From: Cyanobium sp. Morenito 9A2
Lineage (GTDB): Bacteria > Cyanobacteriota > Cyanobacteriia > PCC-6307 > Cyanobiaceae
Length of the DNA stretch: 64,000 nt
Assembly: GCF_024345575.1 (NCBI RefSeq)
Contig: NZ_JAGQBJ010000002.1
Span: forward strand, 248,001-312,000
Direction of reading: 5' to 3'
Position numbers and translations under genes: made by a program. Position 1 is the first letter of the stretch; each line of letters starts with the position of its first letter. Shown one piece after another: positions 1 to 10,545 of the stretch. The notes beneath the pieces were generated by a model. It was not told the origin of the DNA. It saw nothing but the letters and a program-made list of their open reading frames with translations, and searched no databases.

Positions 1-21
1 TTGGCCCGATCCACTAGGCAA

Positions 22-333
22 TCAGTTGACGATCGCGAGGATGTCCTTCTCGGACAGGAGCACGAATTCCTCGGTACCCAGCTTGATGTCGGTGCCGGCG
101 TACTTGCTGTACAGGACCTTGTCGCCAATGCTCACTTCGGGCGCTTGGCGGGTGCCATCTTCATTGCGCTTGCCGGGGCCCACTTGAACCACTTCGCCCA
201 CCTGGGGTTTTTCCTTGGCGGTATCGGGCAACAGGATGCCGCCGGCCGTCATTTCTTCCGACTCGGACACCTTGATGAAAATGCGATCTCCAAGCGGTTT
301 GACCGTGGAGACGCTGAGAGAAACAGCAGCCAT
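22..333 (-). CDS. groES: Co-chaperonin GroES (Cpn10)
   Basis: A 103-residue protein of normal Cpn10 length that caps the GroEL ring during ATP-driven folding of cytosolic proteins. The N-terminal [12 protein letters not shown] strand, the mobile loop around [15 protein letters not shown], the [10 protein letters not shown] turn and the KYAGTDIK segment are all present. I chose the ATG at 333 because it yields the usual short N-terminus; an in-frame start 18 bases upstream adds only unconserved residues. A CIRCE operator lies 56 bases upstream of the start, so HrcA-type heat-shock control is expected. Known picocyanobacterial gene order would put groEL directly downstream, beyond the left edge of the window; that part is inference. 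Confidence 0.97.
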   Translation of the reverse strand: MAAVSLSVSTVKPLGDRIFIKVSESEEMTAGGILLPDTAKEKPQVGEVVQVGPGKRNEDGTRQAPEVSIGDKVLYSKYAGTDIKLGTEEFVLLSEKDILAIVN

Positions 334-388
334 GGATAAGTTCGAGAGCAACAGGTGCGGCGTCGGTCACGCCGCGGGCTGAATCGAG

Positions 389-415
389 TTAGCACTCGGA
401 CAGCTCGAGTGCCAA
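389..415 (-). promoter_or_regulatory. CIRCE operator (HrcA binding site) of groES
   Basis: Inverted repeat TTAGCACTC-N9-GAGTGCCAA. The family consensus is TTAGCACTC-N9-GAGTGCTAA, so one arm is perfect and the other differs at one base; the 9-base spacer is canonical. It lies 56 bases upstream of the groES start, inside the region it shares with the divergent atpD gene. In cyanobacteria the HrcA repressor binds this element and is released on heat shock. Confidence 0.95.
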
Positions 416-565
416 CTTAGGCGCCCCCTTGCAGGATGGGCAAGGCGCCCAACGTGCGGGTGACCGAACCAGCCCCGGCGGTCGACCCCGGCCAAGGCCG
501 TGCCATGCCCCTCGCCAGGGACTGGTTTGCCCTGGAAAGGGCGGACCGGCAGGGCTCGGTGATAA

Positions 566-2107
<1,542 letters not shown>

Positions 2108-2110
2108 TCC

Positions 2111-2515
2111 ATGGCACTCACCCTTCGCGTTCTGGCCCCTGACCAGAGCGTCTTTGATGGCAGCGCCGACGAGGTGATCCTGCCCAGCACCACCGGTCAA
2201 CTGGGCATCTTGCCTGGCCACATCTCGCTGCTCACCGCCCTCGATGTGGGCGTCATGAGGGTTCGCGAGGCCGGCGGTTGGAAGGCCATCGCCCTGCTGG
2301 GTGGCTTCGCCGAAGTCGAAGCCGATCAAGTCACCGTTCTTGTCAACGGAGCGGAACTCGGCAGCGCCATCGACCCCGCCAGTGCCCAGCAGGATCTCGA
2401 GAAGGCGGAGCAGGCCGCCAGCGGCTTTGAAGGCAAATCCGCCAGCACAGAAAAGTTGAAGGCACTGCAGGAGCTGTCCCGAGCTCGCGCCCGCCTGCAA
2501 GCGACCCGCGTGTGA
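2111..2515 (+). CDS. atpC: F1F0 ATP synthase subunit epsilon
   Basis: A 134-residue epsilon subunit of the central stalk, which couples rotation to catalysis and can inhibit ATP hydrolysis. The N-terminal beta-sandwich is recognised by the segments TLRVLAPDQSVFDGSADEVI and GQLGILPGHISLLTALDVG. The C-terminal helical hairpin follows from about residue 85, rich in Glu, Lys and Ala. Start is the ATG three bases after the atpD stop, so the two genes are translationally linked. A weak hairpin without a T run follows the stop, so I do not call a terminator. Confidence 0.98.
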   Translation: MALTLRVLAPDQSVFDGSADEVILPSTTGQLGILPGHISLLTALDVGVMRVREAGGWKAIALLGGFAEVEADQVTVLVNGAELGSAIDPASAQQDLEKAEQAASGFEGKSASTEKLKALQELSRARARLQATRV

Positions 2516-3013
2516 CGGCGTCTGGCGCGCTTCTGAGCTGAGACCAACACACCCTCGATTGCCAGAGGGCATCGGTCCTGCGTCTCTTCCATGACGGAAG
2601 CGGCCAACCGAAGGCCACTCAAGTCAAGGCGAGATCAGTCCCACCAGCTTGTTCAATTGAAAAGGGTTTGAGGCCTCCAGGGTCGGTGTGTCCTCGCAGC
2701 CGTCCCAGGCCTTCACCCACTCTGCCTGGCCATCCACTGGCCGGGCCCCCATCCATCAGGCGGGAACGGCAGGTCTAATGGTGGATCGATGGGGCCTGCC
2801 GCTCACGTTCCTTGCGGCACATGCCAGCACATCCTTCTCATCGAGAAGGTTTCTTCTCCTACGGGCCCAGGGCTCAAGCCTGGCCACGACCCATAAGTAC
2901 CTGTCCAGGTTGCGAAAAGGCGTTGGTGCGGCCCAGGCGGATCGACGCGTACTCCGCGCCAGCGGCGGAGTGGGGTGCCTCCGTTCAGTGGACCGGTCGC
3001 CAAGGGTCATGGC
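2516..3013. other. Gene-free stretch after atpC
   Basis: About 500 bases with no reading frame I can relate to a family. Short open frames on both strands have compositions expected of chance frames in GC-rich DNA. A small hairpin (CCCTC/GAGGG) near 2562-2579 follows atpC but has no T run. The stretch leads directly into the IS3 remnant, so it may itself be degraded mobile-element sequence; I see no homology to support that. Confidence 0.5.
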
Positions 3014-3812
3014 ATGAGCACCAGATTCTCGATCGATGGCGAACCCACCAAGACCAGGCGCCGGTTCACAGCGCAACGGAAACAAAGAGGCTTTAACGTA
3101 CTGCCTTCAGAAGGTCCTCTTCTGCTCTGTGGTTGCCAGGCGGCCTGGTCTTCCCTCCTTCAACCTGGCCAGCTGGGTGCTCCAGGCCCTGATCGATCCT
3201 GGTGATGCTGGGCCAAGGGATCGGGGCCTGCTGCAGAATGCGATAGGGGAGAGCCGAACCGGCACCGTGGCTTCTGAGGATCCCCCCGGATCCATGGGGA
3301 ACTGCACTCTGCTGGCCAGGAGCGTCGGCCCTCTTCGCGTGGCCAGGCCCATGAAACGCAGGACCTCAAGGACAGGAGCCGCACCTCTGCCCCAAGGCCG
3401 GCAACGGCGCCAGGGCCTCTCGCTCAACGAGTGGTGCTCCTGGACCCCCATCACCTACAGCCACACCATGCACATCTAACCTGCCTGCCGGTCTGGATCG
3501 ATCCCTACGGCCAGTGGGCTATGGGCTGGAAGCTCGGCGGCAGGATAGAGGCTTTCTTGGTGGTGGTGGCGCTCAACCGAGCCCTTGGCCACCGGTAGAA
3601 GGAGCCTGAGCAACTGCTCCTCCAGACGGATCAGGGCACCCCATACCAGGCTGTTGACGTCCGCGATGCCCAGATCTCCCCCCAGCAGTTGCACCGTGAT
3701 CTGGCCTTCTGGCTCGAGGGCCACAGCAACCGCGAGCGGCGCCATTCAGCAATCAAGCGCGTGCTCAGTCAGTCACGAGCAACAGTTCATCACTGCCCCT
3801 GCACTCACCCCT
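3014..3812 (+). pseudogene. Degraded IS3-family transposase (OrfA plus OrfB remnant)
   Basis: The pieces fall in order along one strand. An OrfA-like N-terminus TKTRRRFTAQRKQ at about 3050-3090 continues, after a frameshift, into the helix-turn-helix part (EALTYCLQKVLFCSVVARRP, then SFNLASWVLQALIDPGDAG). OrfB debris follows: VARPMKRRTSRTG near 3340, TPITYSHT near 3450, then LPVWIDPYGQWAMGWKL, EAFLVVVALNRALGHR, a stop codon, and EPEQLLLQTDQGTPYQA. The last part is ISPQQLHRDLAFWLEGHSN, RERRHSAIK and, in another frame, HEQQFITAPALTP. The catalytic core between GTPYQA and ISPQQL is deleted, and several frameshifts and a stop exclude function. Family assignment rests on remembered IS3 transposase motifs. 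Terminal inverted repeats were not found. Confidence 0.8.
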
Positions 3813-3864
3813 GGGGCCCATGAGTGTTGCCCACGACATCGGGGCATTCTCAACTACCAAATCC

Positions 3865-4050
3865 ATTCATTGTCCGTTCAACAGCAGGTTCAGGGACGAG
3901 TTTCTGAAGATCGATCCGTTCGTGTCGCTCTTTGAAGCCTGGCCTGTTGGCGGAGCGGCATCGAGCGCAACGCTCGGAACCGCCTGTGTCATTCAATCTT
4001 CCGGGACCGTATGCCTGTGGAAGCCCTCCAGCCATGGAGGATGCCATGGC
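3865..4050 (+). pseudogene. Second degraded IS3-type transposase fragment
   Basis: The frame around 3877-3945 encodes FNSRFRDEFLKIDPFVSLFE, which matches the C-terminal end of IS3-group OrfB proteins (FNSRFRDEFLN followed by an acidic EA motif). After a one-base shift the sequence reads GLLAERHRAQRSEPPVSFN, resembling the usual continuation of a helix, a Tyr-Asn turn and RPHSSL. It belongs to a different IS3 subgroup from the remnant ending at 3812, so at least two insertions seem to have decayed here. No ends or target duplications were recognised. Confidence 0.6.
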
Positions 4051-4740
4051 CATCCCCCCAGCATTCATGAGATCTGAACCATGGATAACGGCCACCTCAG
4101 CCCTATGCGCTCGCCTGCGCCCACTCAGGCGAGTGGAACCAGTGGGTCCACCCCGCCAGGTCGGGATTTCCCACGGCCGCAGGAGCCCTATGGCCCTGGC
4201 AACTCGCACCCCCTGGGAGCCGCTCAGGATGCTGGGGGCAGCACAAGAACGTGATGGAAGATCACAGCTCAGGCGACTGACTCTCTACTTTAAAGAATGG
4301 GCGATGGGAGCCACGAAAATCAGGTATCCCCCCAGGTCGTTCCATCCCTTGAGCGCCATGGTGACCCCAGCGTCGCGACCCGCCCGTTGCCCCCCATCGG
4401 CCCCGTGGCCCCCACTGATCGGGCGGGCTCCCAACCTCCCCAAGGGGATGACCTTCGACGACCTGGTTCATTGGGGGCCACCGTTCTGTTCCAAGTGGGC
4501 TGGGATCGACCGTGGGATCGTTGAGGATGTGGCGTGATCAGTCAGCAACGAAGCATGGACAGGGAAGGGGCGATGGGGGTGCGTGGTCGACTCCGAATCC
4601 TGCGGCCCTCCGCCTGGGCCGCCAGCCGAGCGCCACGGAACAAGGGACTCACTGGAGCCTGAATTCAACAGCTTTATCCCCATCGAAACGAGCACAAAGG
4701 GTGAGCATCAGATCTTGCGCCCGGAAGCTTGCCCTGCCAT
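4051..4740. other. Gene-free stretch between IS remnants and ycf65
   Basis: Nearly 700 bases without a recognisable gene, tRNA or repeat. Several short frames are open by chance; one at 4449-4537 (KGMTFDDLVHWGPPFCSKWA) looks slightly protein-like, but I cannot place it in a family. The region ends in the terminator of the minus-strand ycf65 gene. It is probably further mobile-element debris, by position only. Confidence 0.5.
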
Positions 4741-4766
4741 AAAAAAGCGCCCCCTCTGGGGGCGCT
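4741..4766 (-). terminator. Rho-independent terminator of ycf65
   Basis: A perfect 9-bp stem AGCGCCCCC/GGGGGCGCT with a 3-base loop, preceded on the plus strand by six A. On the minus strand this is a strong GC hairpin followed by a T run, about 35 bases after the ycf65 stop codon. Confidence 0.93.
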
Positions 4767-4799
4767 GAACTTGCCTATGGGGGGATGGAACTGAGTAAT

Positions 4800-6111
<1,312 letters not shown>

Positions 6112-6138
6112 GCCGTTCGGAGTTGAGCCCGGCCAGGC

Positions 6139-7458
6139 TCAGCGCTCCATCGCCGCCACAGCCTTGAGGGCCGCTGCCGTGAGCACCTCGTGGCCCTGGG
6201 CGGTGACGGCCACGTCATCCTCGATGCGGATGCCGATGCCCTTCCAGCGCGGATCAATGGCGGGCTGCCCCTCCGGCACCGGCAACCGATCGCTGATGTA
6301 AAGCCCTGGCTCCACGGTCAGCACCATGCCCACCTCCAGGGGTACGGGATGCTCCCCGAGCCGGTAGGCCCCCACGTCATGCACATCGAGGCCGAGCCAG
6401 TGGCCGGTTCGATGCATGTAGAGGTGCCGGTAGGCGCCCTGCTCGATCACCTGCTCCACCGAACCGCTGAGCAGTCCCAGCTCCAGCAGACCCTCCACCA
6501 GCACCCGCACGGCGGTGTCGTGCACCTGCTCGGCATCAGCACCGGGCGCCACCCGCTCGATCGCCGCCAGCTGGGCCGCGAGCACCAGCTCGTAGAGGTC
6601 CCGCTGCTCAGGGCTGAAGCGACCGTTGATCGGGTAGGTCCGGGTGATGTCGCCGTTGTAGTAATCGTCAAGGCTGCAGCCTGCATCGATCAGCAGCAGC
6701 TCACCCCCCATCAGTGTGCCGCTGTTGCTGGTGTAGTGGAGCACGCAGGCGTTGTCTCCACCGGCCACGATCGAGCCATAGGCGGGGCCCCGCGCCCCCT
6801 GCTCAAGGAAGTGCTGCTCAATCACCGCCTGCACCTGGCGCTCCCCCAGCCCCGGGCGGGTGACGCGCCGGGCCAGTTCATGGGCCTCCGCCGAAATCCG
6901 CGCCGCCTCCCGGAGGCGGACCAGCTCCGCAGGGGTTTTACGCAGCCGCAGGTCGTGGAGGATCGGGCAGGGGGCCACGAGACCCAGGGCCGCCTGCCCG
7001 CTGCGGGGGGCCCGGTCCAGCTGCTGGCCCCAGGCCTTGAGCACCAGAGGCTCGAGCTCAAGGTGCCGTCCCACCCGGAAGGCGATGCCTTCGGCCCCCT
7101 GCAGGTAGGCACCAAGGCGCTCGGGCAGTTCGGCCAGGGGATGGGCCAAATCGGCGCCGAAGCGCTCCACGGCCCCCTCGCAACCCCAGCGAAAGCCGTT
7201 CCAGACCTCCGCCGTAGGCTCCTTGGGCTGCACGAACAGCACGAAAGGGTTCTCGGGCCGATGGGGCAGAAAAAGGGCGACCGCCCCTGGTTCATCGAAG
7301 CCAGTGAGATACCAGAAATCACTGTTCTGGCGAAAGGCATGCTCCACATCGGCGTGGTGCGTCACCAAAGGCGAGGCTGGGATGACCGCCGCCACACCGC
7401 CCAGCTGCTCGATGAACCGCGAGCGGCGCTGCTGGAACTCAGCCGGGTCGATCACCAT
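6139..7458 (-). CDS. pepP: Xaa-Pro aminopeptidase (M24B family)
   Basis: A 439-residue aminopeptidase P that removes N-terminal residues preceding proline. The N-terminal domain contains the typical HHADVEHAFRQNSDFWYLTG. The C-terminal pita-bread fold supplies the five metal ligands: Asp in LLIDAGCSLDDYYNGDITRT (two), His in MHRTGHWLGLDVHDVG, Glu in MVLTVEPGLYISDRL and Glu in GIRIEDDVAVT. Length and motif order are normal for PepP. It is transcribed away from the CNNM gene, with 131 bases between the two starts. Confidence 0.96.
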   Translation of the reverse strand: MVIDPAEFQQRRSRFIEQLGGVAAVIPASPLVTHHADVEHAFRQNSDFWYLTGFDEPGAVALFLPHRPENPFVLFVQPKEPTAEVWNGFRWGCEGAVERFGADLAHPLAELPERLGAYLQGAEGIAFRVGRHLELEPLVLKAWGQQLDRAPRSGQAALGLVAPCPILHDLRLRKTPAELVRLREAARISAEAHELARRVTRPGLGERQVQAVIEQHFLEQGARGPAYGSIVAGGDNACVLHYTSNSGTLMGGELLLIDAGCSLDDYYNGDITRTYPINGRFSPEQRDLYELVLAAQLAAIERVAPGADAEQVHDTAVRVLVEGLLELGLLSGSVEQVIEQGAYRHLYMHRTGHWLGLDVHDVGAYRLGEHPVPLEVGMVLTVEPGLYISDRLPVPEGQPAIDPRWKGIGIRIEDDVAVTAQGHEVLTAAALKAVAAMER

Positions 7459-7589
7459 GGGTTGGATGGATGGGACGGGTTGGCTGTGCGGCGGGAAGAT
7501 GGCACAACCGATTAAATGAGAGTGTCAGATCGTCAGCTCAGCTGTGGCCAGCCCCACCTTCGACGTCAGGTCGGCATGACCCAACGGCC

Positions 7590-8603
7590 ATGAACGAGCT
7601 CCTCGGCCTGGCGGGTCTGGTGATGGTGATTTTGGTCGGTTCGGCCGTCTGCTCCGGCGTGGAGGCGGCGATCCTCACCGTAAACCCCCTGAAGGTTCAT
7701 GAGCTGGCAGGGCGGCCCCACCCGCCCCGGGGGGCCCGTTCCCTGCAGCTGCTCAAGAACCGACTCGGTCGCGCCCTGGCGGTGCTGGTGATCTGCAACA
7801 ACGCCTTCAACATCTTTGGAAGCCTGATGCTCGGCAGCTATGCCGGCTGGGTGTTTCACAACCAAGGCATCGATGGGATCGCGCTGCCGTTGTTTTCGGT
7901 GGGCCTGACGGTGCTGGTGATCCTGCTGGGGGAGATCCTGCCCAAGTCCCTCGGCAGCAGCGCCGCCCTGCCCCTCTCCCTGGCCAGCGCCGCCAGCGTG
8001 GCGCTGCTGCTCAAGCTGCTCTTGCCCCTGGTGGTGGTGCTCGAGTGGCTGATGCCGGCCATCACGGCCGAAAACGAGCTGGCCACAGACGAGGAGGAGA
8101 TTCGCCTGCTGGCCCGGCTCGGCTCCCAGAAGGGTCAGATCGAAGCCGATGAGGCCGCGATGATCGGCAAGGTCTTCCAGCTCAACGACATGACCGCCAG
8201 GGATCTAATGGTGCCGCGGGTGGCAGCGCCCACCCTGGCGGGCCATGCCGAGCTGGCCGATCTGCGCGATCACCTGCTCGGCAACGCGGCCCCCTGGTGG
8301 GTGGTGCTGGGGGAGGAGGTGGATGAGGTGCTGGGGGTCGCCAGCCGCGAACACCTGCTGACCGCCCTGCTGACCGGCCAGGGTGGATCCAGCGTGGCCA
8401 GCCACACCGAGCAGGTGGAATTCGTGCCGGAGATGATCCGCGCCGACCGACTGCTCACAGCCTTCAGGCGCAGCAATCACTCCGTACGGGTGGTGGTGGA
8501 TGAATTCGGCGCCTTCGTCGGTCTGATCGGAGCGGATGTGGTTTTGGCCGTGCTGGCCGGCTGGTGGAGGCCGCGCTCGACGGTTCCAGCGGAAAGCCCA
8601 TGA
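7590..8603 (+). CDS. CNNM/CBS-domain membrane protein (CorC/hemolysin-like)
   Basis: A 337-residue protein with an N-terminal CNNM (DUF21) transmembrane domain of about four segments. Hydrophobic stretches are seen at residues 3-25 and in the parts after VLVICNNAFNIFG and VLVILLGEILPKSLG, motifs that mark the family. A cytoplasmic CBS pair follows, ending in the characteristic VVVDEFGAFVGLI. Relatives transport or sense Mg2+ or Co2+, but the substrate here is unknown. I chose the ATG at 7590 because the hydrophobic domain starts there; the frame is open further upstream but unconserved. The stop codon overlaps the start of the next GTPase gene (ATGA), so translation is coupled. Confidence 0.88.
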   Translation: MNELLGLAGLVMVILVGSAVCSGVEAAILTVNPLKVHELAGRPHPPRGARSLQLLKNRLGRALAVLVICNNAFNIFGSLMLGSYAGWVFHNQGIDGIALPLFSVGLTVLVILLGEILPKSLGSSAALPLSLASAASVALLLKLLLPLVVVLEWLMPAITAENELATDEEEIRLLARLGSQKGQIEADEAAMIGKVFQLNDMTARDLMVPRVAAPTLAGHAELADLRDHLLGNAAPWWVVLGEEVDEVLGVASREHLLTALLTGQGGSSVASHTEQVEFVPEMIRADRLLTAFRRSNHSVRVVVDEFGAFVGLIGADVVLAVLAGWWRPRSTVPAESP

Positions 8604-9916
8604 GCTCCGCGCCCCCCAGCCCTGAACGCTGCGCCGCCCTCCTGGAGCGCTGGCGGCCGGAGCTCAGGCTTTCGGCCCGGGAACGTTCGGTGCTGGGGCC
8701 GGAACTGACCGCCCTCGACGCCCAGCTGGAGCGGTTGCGGCAACGGCGCCTGCGGGTGGCCGTGTTCGGACGGGTGGGGGTGGGCAAGTCCAGCCTGCTC
8801 AACGCCCTGCTGGGTGAGGAGCGCTTCGCCACCGATGTTGCCCACGGCTGCACCCGCCTCCAGGAGCACACGCCGTGGAATCAGGTGATCAGTGGGTTGA
8901 AGCGTGTGGAACTGGTGGATACCCCTGGCATCGATGAAATCGCCGCCAGCGGGCGCCAGCGCCTGGCCGCCCGGGTGGCCCTGGGGGCCGATCTGGTGCT
9001 GTTCGTGCTTGATGGTGACCTGGCGGCCCCCGAATTGGAGGCCCTTGAGGCCTTGCTTCGTGGCGGCACCCCCCTGCTGCTGGTGCTGAACCGCAGCGAT
9101 TGCTGGCCCGAAACCGAGCTGAACGCCTTGCTGGCGAGCATCCGCCACCGCTTGCCGGAGGCTGCCGCCGAGCTGGAGCTGGTGACCGTGGCCGCCGCCC
9201 CCCGACGGGCCACCCTGCTGGCCGATGGCCGGGTGCGCAGCGAGCTGGAGCCGGCCCGGATCGAACCCCTACGGCAGCAGCTCACAACGTTGCTCCAGCG
9301 CAGTGGACTCCTCCTGTTGGCGCTCAACAGCCTGCGGTCCGCTGACCGCTTCAGTCTGCGCTTGCACCAGTGGCGGCTGGGCCACGGGCGTGAGGCGGCC
9401 CGGGGCCTGATCGGCCGATTCGCCGCCCTCAAGGCCACCACCGTCGCCGCCAATCCCCTGGTGCTGCTGGATGTGGCCGGCGCCCTGGCTCTGGACACCA
9501 CCCTGGTGCTCCAGCTCTGCCGTCTCTACGGCCTCGAGCTCGATGGCCCCCAGGCTCGCCTGATGCTGGGGCGGATCTCGGCCCAGGGCGCCCTGCTGGG
9601 GGGGGCCCAGCTGGGAATCCAGCTGCTGCTCGGGGGGCTGCGCCAACTGCTGCTGCTGGCCGCCCCTCTCAGTGGAGGCCTGAGCCTGGCGCCGGCGGCG
9701 CCGGTGGCCCTGGCCCAGGTCGCCTTGGCGGTTGTAGCCACCCGGCGCACCGGCCGTTTGGCCGCCAGCCAATTGCTGCGCAGCGCCCAGGTGGGGGGTG
9801 CCCGCCCCGGCGCCCTGCTGCGCCGCCTGGCCCGCCAGGACCCAGATGTGCGGCGCTGGCTGCTGCAATGGCAAACCCTGGAGCCCAGTCCACCCCTGCA
9901 GGCCTTGCTCCCATGA
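8600..9916 (+). CDS. Era-like GTPase with hydrophobic C-terminal domain
   Basis: A 438-residue protein. The G1 motif GRVGVGKSSLLNAL lies near residues 57-70, G3 is VDTPGID, and G4 is NRSD, so the N-terminal 200 residues form a TRAFAC-class GTPase domain. The C-terminal 180 residues are long Leu/Ala/Gly-rich stretches, suggesting membrane association as in DUF697-type GTPases of cyanobacteria and plastids. Function is unknown. The ATG at 8600 overlaps the stop of the CNNM gene and the stop overlaps the nadD start, both as ATGA. This places a GTPase inside a four-gene coupled chain. Confidence 0.85.
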   Translation: MSSAPPSPERCAALLERWRPELRLSARERSVLGPELTALDAQLERLRQRRLRVAVFGRVGVGKSSLLNALLGEERFATDVAHGCTRLQEHTPWNQVISGLKRVELVDTPGIDEIAASGRQRLAARVALGADLVLFVLDGDLAAPELEALEALLRGGTPLLLVLNRSDCWPETELNALLASIRHRLPEAAAELELVTVAAAPRRATLLADGRVRSELEPARIEPLRQQLTTLLQRSGLLLLALNSLRSADRFSLRLHQWRLGHGREAARGLIGRFAALKATTVAANPLVLLDVAGALALDTTLVLQLCRLYGLELDGPQARLMLGRISAQGALLGGAQLGIQLLLGGLRQLLLLAAPLSGGLSLAPAAPVALAQVALAVVATRRTGRLAASQLLRSAQVGGARPGALLRRLARQDPDVRRWLLQWQTLEPSPPLQALLP

Positions 9917-10545
9917 GCGCTCCCGCTGGACCCACAGCGCCCGAGGCCGTGGCCCTGTTCGGCACCAGTGCCGATCCCCCCAGCCTGGGGCACCGTGCCC
10001 TGCTGGAGGGCCTGGCCCACCACTACCCGCTGGTGGCCACTTTTGCCAGCGACAACCCCCTCAAGCACCACGGGGCCCCCCTGGCCCTGCGCGCGGCGAT
10101 GCTGCAGGCCCTGGTGGAGGACCTGGCCAATCCGCGCCTGATCCTTGATCAAACCCTCAGCAGCCCGCGGGCGATCGAGAGCCTTCAAGGCGCCCGCGAG
10201 CGCTGGCCAGAAGCCCAGCTGGTGTTCGTCGTGGGCAGCGACCTGGTGGAGCAGATCCCCTCCTGGTACGCCGCCCGCAGCCTTCTGGCCGCCTGCCGGC
10301 TGGCGGTGGTGCCCCGCCAGAGCTGGCCCCTGCGCCCAGAGCTGCTCAAGCCCCTGGAAAGCCTCGGCGCCCACCTGGAGGTGCTCCCCCTGGAGATCCC
10401 CGCAACCGCCAGCTCCCTGATCCGCCAACAGCCCGATCCCGCCCTGATCCCGATGGTGCTGTGGCCACTGCTAAGGGAGCACAATCTGTATGGACTGGCC
10501 TCCTCGGCCCCCGGCGACCCAGCGGCTCTCCGCCCCCGGCGCTGA
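9913..10545 (+). CDS. nadD: Nicotinate-nucleotide adenylyltransferase
   Basis: A 210-residue nucleotidyltransferase that converts nicotinate mononucleotide and ATP to deamido-NAD. The N-terminal ALFGTSADPPSLGHRALLEG is a variant of the GG(T)FDPxHxGH signature. Asn and Lys of DNPLKHHG, the VFVVGSDLVEQIPSWY segment and the C-terminal ATASSLIRQ (variant of ISSTxIR) also fit. The order nadD-nadE puts the last two steps of NAD synthesis side by side: nadE starts on the last base of the nadD stop (TGATG). The first motif is divergent from enterobacterial NadD, but the context makes the assignment firm. Confidence 0.9.
   Translation: MSAPAGPTAPEAVALFGTSADPPSLGHRALLEGLAHHYPLVATFASDNPLKHHGAPLALRAAMLQALVEDLANPRLILDQTLSSPRAIESLQGARERWPEAQLVFVVGSDLVEQIPSWYAARSLLAACRLAVVPRQSWPLRPELLKPLESLGAHLEVLPLEIPATASSLIRQQPDPALIPMVLWPLLREHNLYGLASSAPGDPAALRPRR

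Noticed and set aside
2562-2579. Hairpin after atpC as a terminator
   Set aside because: A 5-bp stem with an 8-base loop and no T run is too weak to call.
3014-3812. The possibility that the IS3 element is still active through programmed frameshifting
   Set aside because: There is an in-frame stop, more than one frameshift and a deletion of the catalytic core, so no frameshift event could restore it.
4449-4537. Short protein-like frame KGMTFDDLVHWGPPFC as a gene
   Set aside because: No start signal, neighbour or family supports it, and it sits in degraded sequence.
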